A DNA stretch of 64,000 bases, from positions 93,470-157,469 of the forward strand of contig JAAWCE010000001.1 in the NCBI GenBank assembly GCA_022793065.1, in the 5' to 3' direction. The DNA comes from Lachnospiraceae bacterium (GTDB lineage Bacteria; Bacillota; Clostridia; Lachnospirales; Lachnospiraceae). The notes beneath the pieces were generated by a model. The model saw only the letters and a program-made list of their open reading frames with translations, was not told the origin of the DNA and searched no databases. This document shows, piece after piece, positions 33,861 to 43,489 of the stretch; positions within the stretch are counted from its first letter, which is position 1; each line of letters starts with the position of its first letter. Position numbers and translations under genes: made by a program.

Positions 33861-35036
33861 ATGAAGAGAGTATTTTTGATTGTATTGGATAGTTTTGGAA
33901 TAGGCGGAATGGAGGATGCGGTTTCTTACGGCGATGTGGATGTAAATACGCTGAGAACCGTTTCTTCCAGTCCGTATTTCCATATGCCCTGTATGCGGAA
34001 ACTGGGGTTGTTTCAAATAGACGGTGTGGAGACGGCCTTTGTGGAAACAGCCGATAATAAGGCTGTTTCCGGCATGGGGGCATATGCCCGGATGACGGAG
34101 GCCTCCAAAGGGAAAGATACCACCATCGGACATTGGGAGATAGCGGGAATCTGTTCCCATAAACCCTTGCCCACATATCCGAAGGGGTTTCCGAAGGAAG
34201 TATTGGACGCATTTTCTCACAGGACCGGACGAGGGGTACTCTGTAACAAACCTTATTCCGGTACGGAGGTGATTCAGCAATATGGCGACGCCCATATGGA
34301 TAGGGGAGATTTGATTGTATATACTTCTGCCGACAGCGTGTTTCAGATTGCGGCCCATGAAGACATAGTTCCTGTAGAACAATTGTATGAATATTGCAGG
34401 GCTGCACGGGAGATTCTGCAGGGGGAACATGGCGTGGGAAGAGTGATTGCAAGACCCTTTACAGGACCTTACGGAGGGCCTTATACCAGAACGACCCATC
34501 GGCATGATTTTTCCATTCTGCCGCCCAAAACCACAATGCTTGATCAGTTGTCGGAACAGGGTAAGGCAGTGATTGCCGTGGGAAAAATATATGATATTTT
34601 TGCAGGCAAAGGAATTACGGAGTTTGTGTACACAGGTGGAAATGAAGAAGGCATCCGACGGACTTTGGAATATCTGGACAAAGAGTTTGAAGGGTTGTGT
34701 TTTATAAATCTGGTAGACTATGATATGCTGTACGGGCATAGGAGGGATGTGGACGGATATGCTAAGGCATTGAGGGATTTTGACCAAAGGCTGCCGGAGA
34801 TTTTGAATAAATTACAGGAAGAGGATATTTTGATGATTACGGCGGATCATGGCTGTGATCCGGGGTATGGGGCAACCACAGACCATACCAGGGAATATAC
34901 GCCTTTTCTGATGTATGGGAAAAATGTCAGGCCCCAAAACCTGGGCACGAGGAAAACATTTGCAGACATAGGGGCGACTGTGTTACAATACTTTGGGATT
35001 GCGCCTGACTTTGCCGGGGAGGCAATGTTAGGATAA
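33861..35036 (+). CDS. deoB: Phosphopentomutase
   Basis: 391-residue alkaline-phosphatase-superfamily mutase interconverting ribose-1- and ribose-5-phosphate (and the deoxy forms) in nucleoside salvage. Metal-site motifs: VLDSFGIGGMEDA at the N-terminus with the first Asp, KDTTIGHWEIAG with the phospho-acceptor Thr, and MITADHGCDP plus TDHTREYTPFLMYG at the C-terminus. Length is normal. GAGAGAGGAC precedes the ATG. Stand-alone gene, with no nucleoside phosphorylase next to it. Confidence 0.97.
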   Translation: MKRVFLIVLDSFGIGGMEDAVSYGDVDVNTLRTVSSSPYFHMPCMRKLGLFQIDGVETAFVETADNKAVSGMGAYARMTEASKGKDTTIGHWEIAGICSHKPLPTYPKGFPKEVLDAFSHRTGRGVLCNKPYSGTEVIQQYGDAHMDRGDLIVYTSADSVFQIAAHEDIVPVEQLYEYCRAAREILQGEHGVGRVIARPFTGPYGGPYTRTTHRHDFSILPPKTTMLDQLSEQGKAVIAVGKIYDIFAGKGITEFVYTGGNEEGIRRTLEYLDKEFEGLCFINLVDYDMLYGHRRDVDGYAKALRDFDQRLPEILNKLQEEDILMITADHGCDPGYGATTDHTREYTPFLMYGKNVRPQNLGTRKTFADIGATVLQYFGIAPDFAGEAMLG

Positions 35037-35071
35037 TTTAATTGAAATAAGAAAACGGAGGTTCACGACCT

Positions 35072-36667
35072 ATGAGTGAATATACGAAAGAAATTAACCG
35101 TCGTCGTACATTTGCGATTATTTCTCATCCGGATGCGGGCAAGACCACCCTTACAGAGAAATTTCTATTGTACGGCGGCGCAATTAACCTGGCGGGCAGC
35201 GTGAAGGGGAAAGCCACTGCCAGGCATGCGGTGTCCGACTGGATGGAGATAGAGAAGCAGAGAGGTATTTCCGTTACCTCTTCCGTGCTTCAGTTTGAGT
35301 ATGAGGGGTATTGTATCAATATTTTGGATACGCCGGGACATCAGGACTTCTCGGAAGACACATACCGGACTTTGATGGCGGCGGATTCGGCGGTCATGGT
35401 GATTGACGCCTCTAAGGGAGTGGAGGCCCAGACCAGAAAGCTGTTTAAAGTTTGTGTGATGCGAAAGATTCCGATTTTTACTTTTATCAATAAAATGGAC
35501 AGGGACGCCAAAGATACATTTGATTTGCTGGATGATATTGAGAAAGAACTTGGCATTGCAACCTGTCCTTTGAATTGGCCCATTGGATCAGGGAAAGGGT
35601 TTAAAGGCGTCTATGACAGAAAGAAGGAATGTGTCATTTCTTATTCCGATACGGAAAAAGGAACAAAAGAAGGCACTTCCACAGAAATTTCTGTCAAGGA
35701 TGAGGCGGCTCTGAAGGGGCTCATAGGCGTTGAACCCTCGGACAAGCTTTTGGAAGAAATTGAACTTCTGGACGGGGCCAGCGCTGAATTTGATTTGGAC
35801 AAGGTGCGGGCGGGAGAACTTACCCCTGTATGCTTTGGCTCGGCGCTGACAAATTTTGGCGTGGAAATTTTTCTGCGGCATTTTCTGGATATGACCATGC
35901 CTCCGCTGCCCAGAAAGGCTGATATAGGCATGATAGATCCTGGGGAGCAGGGATTCAGCGCTTTTGTATTTAAGATTCAGGCAAATATGAATAAAGCCCA
36001 TCGGGACAGGATTGCCTTTATGCGAATCTGTTCGGGCAAATTTGACGCCAGTATGGAAGTGCGTCATGTGCAGGGAGACAAGGTGATGCGTCTGTCCCAG
36101 CCTCAGCAGATTATGGCTGACGAAAGGAAGATTTTAAGCCAGGCGTATGCGGGTGACATTATCGGTGTGTTTGACCCAGGAATTTTTTCCATTGGGGATA
36201 CGCTTTGTATGCCTAAGGACAAGTTTCGGTATGAAGGGATTCCTACTTTTGCTCCGGAGCATTTTGCCAGAGTAAGACAGTTGGATACTATGAAACGGAA
36301 GCAGTTTGTAAAAGGAATTGAACAGATTGCACAGGAAGGGGCAATTCAGATTTTTCAGGAATTTAATACCGGCCTGGAGGAAATTATTGTGGGTGTGGTA
36401 GGGGTGCTGCAGTTTGACGTACTGAAGTACCGTCTGGAGAATGAATATAATGTGGAAATCAGACTGGAGAATCTGCCCTATGAGCATATTCGCTGGATTG
36501 AAAATAAAGATGAAGTGGATATTGCAAAACTCACAGGCACTTCCGATATGAAGAAGGTAAAGGATATGAAAGGAAATCCGTTGCTATTGTTTGTGAATTC
36601 CTGGAGCATCGGAATGACGCTTGACCGAAACAAAGGTCTTGTGTTGACGGAATTTGGAAGAAACTGA
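35072..36667 (+). CDS. prfC: Peptide chain release factor 3
   Basis: 531-residue translational GTPase that recycles RF1/RF2 from ribosomes. G1 SHPDAGKTTLTEK, switch region KQRGISVTSS, G3 DTPGHQDF, G4 NKMD, and the RF3-specific C-terminal domain (LQFDVLKYRLENEYNVEI). It lies 35 bases after deoB with an ACGGAGG ribosome site and 17 bases before the second transglutaminase gene, so it may be co-transcribed with both. Confidence 0.97.
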   Translation: MSEYTKEINRRRTFAIISHPDAGKTTLTEKFLLYGGAINLAGSVKGKATARHAVSDWMEIEKQRGISVTSSVLQFEYEGYCINILDTPGHQDFSEDTYRTLMAADSAVMVIDASKGVEAQTRKLFKVCVMRKIPIFTFINKMDRDAKDTFDLLDDIEKELGIATCPLNWPIGSGKGFKGVYDRKKECVISYSDTEKGTKEGTSTEISVKDEAALKGLIGVEPSDKLLEEIELLDGASAEFDLDKVRAGELTPVCFGSALTNFGVEIFLRHFLDMTMPPLPRKADIGMIDPGEQGFSAFVFKIQANMNKAHRDRIAFMRICSGKFDASMEVRHVQGDKVMRLSQPQQIMADERKILSQAYAGDIIGVFDPGIFSIGDTLCMPKDKFRYEGIPTFAPEHFARVRQLDTMKRKQFVKGIEQIAQEGAIQIFQEFNTGLEEIIVGVVGVLQFDVLKYRLENEYNVEIRLENLPYEHIRWIENKDEVDIAKLTGTSDMKKVKDMKGNPLLLFVNSWSIGMTLDRNKGLVLTEFGRN

Positions 36668-36684
36668 GTAAAGGGGAGCTGTGA

Positions 36685-38052
36685 ATGAGAAAAAAGGCGC
36701 ACATGTTATCGTTTGTCCTGTGGGGGGTGTTGTTTGGAATAGCGTTTGCAGGCTGTGCAGGAGCGGAGCTTTTGAACGGTATTCCCAGGGATTTTGCCCT
36801 GGTGCGGGAGACGGGCGCCCTGGAAGAGTCCTGTGAAAAACAGCCGGTGAAGGAGCAGGAGGCAGTTCCGGAACCAACGCCGGAAAATAAAATCTCTTTT
36901 TTAATGGAAGAGGCTGGGTCCTATGCCGCCGACAGCTTAAGCGAGACGGAGCGGTTATGGTATGAGGATATGGAGCAGGTATTGGGAAGTTTTGGCACGG
37001 ACACAGAGTTGAATGTCAAAGGATTGGAAGCAGGACTTGAGGAAGCGGATATAGATAGAATATTCCAGTGTGTCATGTGTGACCATCCGGAATTGTTCTA
37101 TGTGGAGGGATATTCTTATACGAAATATATGTTGGGAGAACAGATTACTTCCATCACTTTTTCCGGAACTTATAACATAGATTTGGAGACTGCACTGAAG
37201 CGTGAACAGGAGATTCTTGCGGCAGCGGGGGAGATTCTTGCAGGCGTTGACACAGAGGCATCAGATTATGACAAAGTAAAATATGTATATGACACGATAA
37301 TCTGCAGTACGGATTATAATGTGGACGCTTTGGATAACCAGAATATTTATTCTGTGTTTGTACATCGGCTGTCTGTTTGTCAGGGATATGCAAAAGCCAC
37401 CCAGTATTTGCTGAATCGACTGGGAATCGAATGTGCGTTGGTCCAGGGGACGGTGCGGACGGGAGAAGGACATGCCTGGAACCTGGCAAAGGTGGACGGA
37501 GCATATTATTATATAGATACGACCTGGGGGGATGTATCATATCAAGTGGAAGATACATTTCCGGAAGAAGGGGATCTGACAGTTGGGGCGGGAGAGGAAA
37601 TAGGATTTTCGGAAGAAGGCAATGTCACCGGAACACAGGAGGGAGCGTCTGAGGCAGAGCAAAGGCAGAATGTGATTTTGAGGGGGATGCCTGAGATTAA
37701 TTATGATTATTTGAATGTTACCACACAGGAGATTTTGCGGACGCACGCCATTGGGGGTGTGGTTCCCATGCCTGAATGTACGGCTGTGGAGGCAAATTAT
37801 TACAGAAGGGAAGGCGCATTTTTTACCGGCTATGACAAGGAACAGATGAAAGCGCTGTTTGACAGAGTATTTGACGGGGGCGGAAGGGATGTGACGGTGA
37901 AATGCAGTGACGCAGCCTGTTATGAAGAAATATACGGGGCTTTGATAGAAGGCCAGGAGATCTTCGGTTATTTGGGGGAGGGAGAGAAGAGTGTGGCTTA
38001 TACACAGAATCAAAACCAGTTCTCATTGACATTTTGGGTGACAAATGAATAA
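36685..38052 (+). CDS. Transglutaminase-like lipoprotein (2)
   Basis: 455 residues. A lipoprotein signal with lipobox-like AFAGC near residue 23 suggests attachment to the outer face of the membrane. An acidic linker is followed by a transglutaminase-like domain with Cys232 (LSVCQGYA), His263 (EGHAWNL) and Asp278 (YIDTTWGD). The C-terminal domain is unknown. Same core and order (DHPELF segment, then triad) as the protein at 26620-28140, so the two are paralogues, but this one is a lipoprotein and has a shorter linker. Confidence 0.78.
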   Translation: MRKKAHMLSFVLWGVLFGIAFAGCAGAELLNGIPRDFALVRETGALEESCEKQPVKEQEAVPEPTPENKISFLMEEAGSYAADSLSETERLWYEDMEQVLGSFGTDTELNVKGLEAGLEEADIDRIFQCVMCDHPELFYVEGYSYTKYMLGEQITSITFSGTYNIDLETALKREQEILAAAGEILAGVDTEASDYDKVKYVYDTIICSTDYNVDALDNQNIYSVFVHRLSVCQGYAKATQYLLNRLGIECALVQGTVRTGEGHAWNLAKVDGAYYYIDTTWGDVSYQVEDTFPEEGDLTVGAGEEIGFSEEGNVTGTQEGASEAEQRQNVILRGMPEINYDYLNVTTQEILRTHAIGGVVPMPECTAVEANYYRREGAFFTGYDKEQMKALFDRVFDGGGRDVTVKCSDAACYEEIYGALIEGQEIFGYLGEGEKSVAYTQNQNQFSLTFWVTNE

Positions 38053-38067
38053 GGGGTGTGGTATAAT
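38038..38067 (+). promoter_or_regulatory. Promoter of the asp23-nusB-xseAB operon
   Basis: GTGACA, 18 bases, TATAAT with a TGG extension just upstream of the -10 (TGGTATAAT). It overlaps the end of the transglutaminase gene and leaves an approximately 90-base leader before the Asp23-like gene. Confidence 0.65.
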
Positions 38068-38166
38068 ATTGACATAAAGGGCGTAGTGTTCACTTCTGAG
38101 GGAATAAAAAGATTTCAGGTATATGTTTTAATTAATGTTGCAATACTTTTTGCAGGAGGTGTTTAA

Positions 38167-38541
38167 ATGGAGAAAGAAACGGTAAAAAATGAGGTGGTAT
38201 TGGCGGAGCAAAACGTAGGCGTGGTGCAGATTGCCGATGATGTTGTGGCTATGATTGCATCCCTTGCCGCAACAGAGGTGGAAGGCGTAAGCGCAATGGC
38301 CGGTAATATTACCAATGAACTGATGGGAAAGGTAGGGGTAAAAAAGCTTACAAAGGGCGTCAGAGTAATGGTACAGGATGGTAAAGTGAGGGTGGATTTG
38401 GCAGTGACAATGGAGTACGGGTATAATATTCCGGCTACCTGTAAACAGGTACAGGCAAAGGTAAAGGCTGCCATTGAGAATATGACCGGCCTTGCTTGCA
38501 GCGATGTAAATATCCGAATTGCAGGAGTAAGGGTAAGGTAA
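38167..38541 (+). CDS. Asp23/Gls24 family protein
   Basis: 124 residues with the DUF322/Asp23 fold: VGVVQIADDVVAMIASLAAT, EVEGVSAMAG, GVRVMVQDGKVRVDLAVTMEYG and NIRIAGVRV at the end. In Firmicutes the copy next to nusB (YqhY-like) is conserved and linked to acetyl-CoA carboxylase regulation and envelope homeostasis in Bacillus. GCAGGAGG precedes the ATG; the nusB start follows after seven bases. Confidence 0.88.
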   Translation: MEKETVKNEVVLAEQNVGVVQIADDVVAMIASLAATEVEGVSAMAGNITNELMGKVGVKKLTKGVRVMVQDGKVRVDLAVTMEYGYNIPATCKQVQAKVKAAIENMTGLACSDVNIRIAGVRVR

Positions 38542-38548
38542 CGCAGCA

Positions 38549-38959
38549 ATGGGACGACACGAGCAGAGAGAACAGATTTTCAGGCTTTTATTTCAGGTGG
38601 AATTCCATGCGCCGGAAGACATGCCAAAGCAGATGAGATTGTTTCTGGAGGACAGCGAGGAAGTAAAAACGCAGCAGGAAGCGGATCTGATTGAAGAAAA
38701 ATGTCAGGCGGTGAGGGAGAAAATTCCGGAGATAGACAAGCTCATTGACGACAACACAGAGGGCTGGAATACGACACGTATGGGAAAGGTGGAACTTACG
38801 GTACTCCGTCTGGCTGTGTATGAAATGCGTTATGACGAGGATATTCCCGCGGGTGTGGCCATTGATGAAGCGGTGGAAATTGCGAAAATGTACGGACAGG
38901 AAAATGCGGGCGGTTTTGTCAACGCTATTTTGGGAAAAATTGTAAAGCTGGGTGATTAA
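38549..38959 (+). CDS. nusB: Transcription antitermination factor NusB
   Basis: 136-residue all-helical RNA-binding protein that joins NusE (S10) on boxA of rRNA leaders. GRHEQREQIFRLLFQVEF at the start and IPAGVAIDEAVEIAKMYG with FVNAILGKI at the end are family signatures. Its last codons overlap the GTG start of xseA by eight bases. Confidence 0.96.
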   Translation: MGRHEQREQIFRLLFQVEFHAPEDMPKQMRLFLEDSEEVKTQQEADLIEEKCQAVREKIPEIDKLIDDNTEGWNTTRMGKVELTVLRLAVYEMRYDEDIPAGVAIDEAVEIAKMYGQENAGGFVNAILGKIVKLGD

Positions 38960-40178
38960 GATTCGTAATGTATATACGGTTGGGCAACTGAATTCTTATA
39001 TTAAAAATGTGTTTACGCAGGATTATTTGCTGCGAAGCCTTTTTGTCAAGGGAGAGGTGAGCAACTGCAAGTATCATTCTTCAGGACATATTTATTTTAC
39101 GTTAAAAGATGCTAAAGGGACCATAAGCTGTGTTATGTTTGCAGGCAGCCGTTCGGGTCTCTCTTTTCGCATGTCCGAAGGACAACAGGTGATTGTGGGC
39201 GGAACTGTGGATGTCTATGAGCGGGACGGAAAGTATCAATTATATGCAAAGCAAATTCTGTTGGACGGGAACGGACAATTATATGAGAAATATGAGTTGT
39301 TGAAACGGGAGTTGGCGGCGTCCGGGATGTTCTCCCAGGAATGTAAACGGCTCATTCCCAGATATATCAAAACCCTTGGCGTGGTGACGGCGTCCACGGG
39401 AGCGGCGGTGCGGGATATTATACAGATTGCAGGAAGGCGTAATCCCTATGTTCAGGTAATTCTGTATCCGGCCATTGTGCAGGGAGAGGCTGCGGCGCCC
39501 AGTATTATCAAGGGAATCAGGGCGTTGGAGTCATTGGGCGTGGATGTGATGATCGTGGGCAGGGGCGGCGGTTCCATTGAAGATTTATGGGCTTTTAATG
39601 AGAGAGAGGTGGCTCAGGCGGTATTTGACTGTACGGTTCCGATCATTTCCGCCGTAGGGCACGAAACGGATACCACGATTATAGATTATGTATCTGATTT
39701 AAGGGCGCCAACTCCTTCTGCTGCAGCGGAATTGGCGGTCACTGACGTCAGAGAGATATTGGGTGAAATGGAAGCCCGCCGGGAGGCGCTGAATCGGCTG
39801 ATCGGCCGTTGTATGGAAAGAGAGCGGGGAAAGCTGCGTCATTTGGAGCTGCGGCTGGGGGCGGTGAGTCCGGCCAATCGCATCAGAGAGAACAGGATGG
39901 CGGCCATTGGGGCGGAAGAACGCTTGCAGGAGCGCATGAGGCGTGTGTTAGAAAGAAAACGGCATGAACTGGCAATTTTTATTGAGAGGATGAAGGGGCT
40001 GTCCCCTTTGGAAAAGTTAAATTGCGGATATTCTTATGTGGAAGACGAGAGTGGAAAACATATTGGGTCCGTGGAACAGGTGCGGACGGGGCAAACGGTC
40101 AGGATACGGGTCAGGGACGGGCGGATTTGTGCTGCGGTAACAGGGACGGAGCAAAGTTCGCTCAGTGAAGTGGAATAG
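38952..40178 (+). CDS. xseA: Exodeoxyribonuclease VII large subunit
   Basis: 408 residues. N-terminal OB-fold (VKGEVSNCKYHSSGHIYFTLKD) and catalytic domain with PRYIKTLGVVTASTGAAVRDI, GRGGGSIEDLWAFNE and SAVGHETDTTIIDYVSDLRAPTPS-type motif, then a coiled-coil region and C-terminal segment. Degrades single-stranded DNA with XseB. The start is GTG, overlapping the nusB end. Confidence 0.96.
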   Translation: MIKIRNVYTVGQLNSYIKNVFTQDYLLRSLFVKGEVSNCKYHSSGHIYFTLKDAKGTISCVMFAGSRSGLSFRMSEGQQVIVGGTVDVYERDGKYQLYAKQILLDGNGQLYEKYELLKRELAASGMFSQECKRLIPRYIKTLGVVTASTGAAVRDIIQIAGRRNPYVQVILYPAIVQGEAAAPSIIKGIRALESLGVDVMIVGRGGGSIEDLWAFNEREVAQAVFDCTVPIISAVGHETDTTIIDYVSDLRAPTPSAAAELAVTDVREILGEMEARREALNRLIGRCMERERGKLRHLELRLGAVSPANRIRENRMAAIGAEERLQERMRRVLERKRHELAIFIERMKGLSPLEKLNCGYSYVEDESGKHIGSVEQVRTGQTVRIRVRDGRICAAVTGTEQSSLSEVE

Positions 40179-40186
40179 GAGCGGAT

Positions 40187-40417
40187 ATGGATGAAGTGAA
40201 AAGGGAGCCTGGGCTGGAAGAAAATTTTGCCCGGCTGGAAGCGTTGATTGGGAAGATGGAGCAAGAGGATATTTCTCTGGAAGAGGCTTTTTTAACATAT
40301 AGCGAGGGAATGGCGGTTTTGAAGCAGTGTAACGGACAGATTGACAGAGTGGAGAAACAGGTGCTTAAGCTCAGCGAGGAAGGACGGTTGGAGGAATTTG
40401 AAGATGGAAGTGTTTGA
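40187..40417 (+). CDS. xseB: Exodeoxyribonuclease VII small subunit
   Basis: 76 residues, mostly helical. ENFARLEALIGKMEQEDISL and SLEEAFLTYSEGMAVLKQC form the conserved XseB core that binds the XseA coiled coil. It starts eight bases after xseA and overlaps ispA by 14 bases. Confidence 0.95.
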   Translation: MDEVKREPGLEENFARLEALIGKMEQEDISLEEAFLTYSEGMAVLKQCNGQIDRVEKQVLKLSEEGRLEEFEDGSV

Positions 40418-41432
40418 CAGGGAGCTTAAGGAGAAAACGGACTGGATTGAAACGGTATTGAAAGAATTTCTGCCCAGGGAAGAAGGGCTGCAGAAGGCTG
40501 TCATTGAGGCAATGAATTACAGTTTGACGGGCGGGGGTAAACGGCTTCGTCCGCTGTTGATGTGGGAGGTTTACCGGATGTTTGGCGGCGGTGATGACTT
40601 TGTGATCAGATCCTTTATGGCTGCCATTGAGATGATTCATAATTATTCTTTGGTACATGACGATCTTCCGGCAATGGACAATGACGAGTACCGCAGAGGG
40701 CGGGAAACCACCTGGCGCGTATATGGAGATGCGATGGGAATACTTGCCGGGGACGGACTTTTGAATTATGCCTTTGAGACAGCGCTTGCGGCGCTTCGTT
40801 TTGGCAGAGCGGAGAGAAAAGGCGGCTGCGGGGAAGAGAAATTTTGCTGTCAGGGAGAAGAGGGGGACTGTCCGGAGAAATACTCTTGCTGTCAAGGTGA
40901 GGGAGAAGGGGAATTTTCGGCTTCAAAGCGGCTTGCTCATGCGGAGTGGATTTCCGACGCGCTTTTCCTCCTTGCCAAGAAAGCGGGTATTTACGGCATG
41001 ATAGGAGGTCAGGCGGCAGATATTCTTGCGGAGGGGAACCAGGATGCAGTTACGCAAGAGCAGGTATTGTTTATCCATGCTCATAAGACGGCGGCGCTGA
41101 TACAGGCGGCAATGATGATCGGGGCGATTTTGGCGGGCGCTGCGAAAGAACAGGTGACTAAAATAGAAAAATGTGCTTACCATGTGGGAATTGCATTTCA
41201 GATTCAGGATGATATTCTGGATGTGGTGGGAGACAGTCAAGAGTTGGGCAAACCTACGGGCAGCGACTGTAAGAACCGGAAGCAGACCTATGTGACGTTA
41301 AAGGGGTTGGATCAGGCACAGGCGGATGTGAAGGCGTTGTCGGAAGAGGCCATATCTATTCTGGACAGCTTTCCAGGAGAACATGAATTTCTGAAAAATT
41401 TGATCATAAAACTGATTCAAAGGAAGGCTTAA
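40404..41432 (+). CDS. ispA: Polyprenyl (farnesyl/geranylgeranyl) diphosphate synthase with Cys-rich insertion
   Basis: 342 residues, some 45 longer than usual. Trans-prenyl chain elongation from IPP and DMAPP: first Asp-rich motif LVHDDLPAMDND, second FQIQDDILDVVGD, and GGGKRLRP near the N-terminus. Between them, at about residues 137-172, sits a Cys/Gly/Glu-rich insert (CGEEKFCCQGEEGDC, then YSCCQGEGEGE) with seven Cys, absent from normal enzymes and derived from a tandem duplication visible in the DNA. The flanking helices are intact, so activity is likely retained. The ATG at 40404 after GGAGG is used. It lies just before dxs, a usual isoprenoid pairing. Confidence 0.93.
   Translation: MEVFDRELKEKTDWIETVLKEFLPREEGLQKAVIEAMNYSLTGGGKRLRPLLMWEVYRMFGGGDDFVIRSFMAAIEMIHNYSLVHDDLPAMDNDEYRRGRETTWRVYGDAMGILAGDGLLNYAFETALAALRFGRAERKGGCGEEKFCCQGEEGDCPEKYSCCQGEGEGEFSASKRLAHAEWISDALFLLAKKAGIYGMIGGQAADILAEGNQDAVTQEQVLFIHAHKTAALIQAAMMIGAILAGAAKEQVTKIEKCAYHVGIAFQIQDDILDVVGDSQELGKPTGSDCKNRKQTYVTLKGLDQAQADVKALSEEAISILDSFPGEHEFLKNLIIKLIQRKA
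40812..40920 (+). repeat. Degenerate tandem duplication inside ispA
   Basis: Two copies of about 40 bases, each with GAGAAAT, TTGCTGTCA and a GGGAGAAG-type end, encode the Cys-rich insert. They are in frame and unlike the rest of the gene. Confidence 0.6.
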
Positions 41433-41550
41433 AGCTGCGCGGTGAGTGTGTGAGCTGAGGCTTTCGGCCTGGGGTTCACTGAACGGTATCAGGGTGTGGT
41501 AACAGGGGAATGATGCTCTGGCCGGAGCGGAAAGGGAGGCATGGTGGGAG

Positions 41551-43416
41551 ATGTTTTTGGAAAATATAGGACAGGCAAATGATATTAAAAAGGTAAGGAA
41601 AGAGGATTTAAATGCACTGGCCCAGGAGATCAGGGATTTTCTCATTCAGAAAATCAGTGTGAGCGGAGGGCATCTGGGCTCTAATCTTGGGGCGGTGGAG
41701 TTGACCATGGCCTTACATCTGGCCCTAAATTTACCGGAGGATAAAATCATCTGGGATGTAGGGCATCAGTCTTATACTCATAAAATTCTCACCGGACGCA
41801 GATGCGGTTTCGAGTCTTTGCGTCAATTTCATGGTCTCAGCGGTTTCCCAAAACGAAAAGAAAGCGAATGTGATGTATTTGATACGGGGCATAGTTCAAC
41901 CTCTATTTCCGCAGGGTTAGGTCTTGTCAGAGCAAGAGAACTTACCGGTGGAAAGAATACGATTGTATCGGTCTTAGGGGACGGTTCCCTGACCGGAGGA
42001 ATGGCTTATGAGGCGCTGAACAATGCGTCAAAATTAGATACCAATTTTATCATTATCTTGAATGATAACAATATGTCTATTTCTGAGAATGTGGGGGGCG
42101 TATCCAAGTATCTGAACAATATTCGTACCGCGTCGGGGTATCTTGATTTAAAACGGGGAATTTATAATGCGTTGACAGGTACCAGGGGAGGGAAGAATGC
42201 TATCAATAAGATACGAAAGGCAAAGAGCAGCTTTAAGCAGTTGGTCATTCCTGGAATGTTTTTTGAGGATATGGGTATTACTTATTTAGGGCCGGTGGAT
42301 GGGCATAATATTAGCAGCATGGTCTCCGTAATCAGCGATGCAAAACGTGTGGAAGGACCGGTGTTAATTCATGTACTGACCCAAAAGGGAAAAGGATATT
42401 TGCCGGCAGAAAGGCATCCGGCAAGATTTCATGGGGCGGAGCCTTTTGATATCGAGACAGGGATTCCCTCTCATCCGAGAATCGTGGCCAATTATACGGA
42501 TATTTTTTCCACTGTTATGTGTAAGTTGGGCCAGAGAGATGAGAAAATTGTGGCGATTACTGCTGCCATGCCGGACGGCACAGGGTTGAAACGGTTCCGC
42601 AATATGTATCCAAAGCGTTTTTTCGATGTGGGAATTGCGGAAGAACATGCCGTGACGTTTGCGGCTGGATTGGCGGTGGGGGGATTAAAACCCATTGTGG
42701 CGGTGTATTCTTCTTTTCTCCAAAGGGCTTATGACCAGATTCTCCATGATGTCTGTATCCAGAATCTGCCGGTGGTATTTGCCATTGACAGGGCGGGGCT
42801 GGTGGGCAGCGACGGAGAGACCCACCAGGGAATATTTGATTTTACTTATCTGACAGGAATTCCTAATATGCACGTATGTGCGCCGAAAAATAAATGGGAG
42901 CTTTCGGATATGCTGAAGTTTGCAGTAGGGTTTGGGGCGCCTATTGCAGTGCGTTACCCCAGAGGGACGGCCTACGATGGGTTAAAGGAGCATCGTGCGC
43001 CTATTGTGCTGGGCAAGGCGGAATGGATTTATCAGGAGCGGGAGATTGCGCTTCTGGCGGTGGGAAGTATGGTAAAGACTGCGGAGTATGTAAGGAATAC
43101 TTTGAAAGAAAAGGGGTATTCTGTCAGTCTGGTGAATGTTAGGTTTGTTAAGCCCATAGATGAGGAAGCGGTCAAAGAAGCATGCGCAAATCATAGGCTG
43201 ATTGTAACCATGGAGGAAAATGTTGCCTGCGGGGGGTATGGGGAAAAGGTAGTGGATTGTATGAACCGGTACCGCCTGAAGAACCTCTGCCTGAATATTC
43301 ACATTCCAGACGCATATGTGGAACATGGTAACGTGGATCTTTTAAAGCAGGAAATCGGTTTGGATGGGGATAGTATTACAGAGAGGATTCTTGCGGCGTA
43401 TTCCGGTGATATGTGA
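41551..43416 (+). CDS. dxs: 1-deoxy-D-xylulose-5-phosphate synthase
   Basis: 621-residue thiamine-diphosphate enzyme that starts the MEP isoprenoid pathway from pyruvate and glyceraldehyde-3-phosphate. SGGHLGSNLGAVELT, the ThDP motif GDGSLTGGMAYEALNN, GPVDGHN and RAGLVGSDGETHQG are all present, with a transketolase C-terminal domain. Start Met has GGGAG upstream. A 118-base spacer after ispA has no clear feature. Confidence 0.97.
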   Translation: MFLENIGQANDIKKVRKEDLNALAQEIRDFLIQKISVSGGHLGSNLGAVELTMALHLALNLPEDKIIWDVGHQSYTHKILTGRRCGFESLRQFHGLSGFPKRKESECDVFDTGHSSTSISAGLGLVRARELTGGKNTIVSVLGDGSLTGGMAYEALNNASKLDTNFIIILNDNNMSISENVGGVSKYLNNIRTASGYLDLKRGIYNALTGTRGGKNAINKIRKAKSSFKQLVIPGMFFEDMGITYLGPVDGHNISSMVSVISDAKRVEGPVLIHVLTQKGKGYLPAERHPARFHGAEPFDIETGIPSHPRIVANYTDIFSTVMCKLGQRDEKIVAITAAMPDGTGLKRFRNMYPKRFFDVGIAEEHAVTFAAGLAVGGLKPIVAVYSSFLQRAYDQILHDVCIQNLPVVFAIDRAGLVGSDGETHQGIFDFTYLTGIPNMHVCAPKNKWELSDMLKFAVGFGAPIAVRYPRGTAYDGLKEHRAPIVLGKAEWIYQEREIALLAVGSMVKTAEYVRNTLKEKGYSVSLVNVRFVKPIDEEAVKEACANHRLIVTMEENVACGGYGEKVVDCMNRYRLKNLCLNIHIPDAYVEHGNVDLLKQEIGLDGDSITERILAAYSGDM

Positions 43417-43489
43417 AAAATAGCTGACAATCAGTGGAAGATAAGCGGATGGTAAATACATCCGTAGAAGGGAAATGGAGATATTTTCT

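Noticed and set aside
33717..34787. Long antisense reading frame (356 codons) opposite deoB
   Set aside because: Entirely antisense to a well-recognised gene, with no ribosome site and no family-like sequence; codon bias of the real gene explains it.
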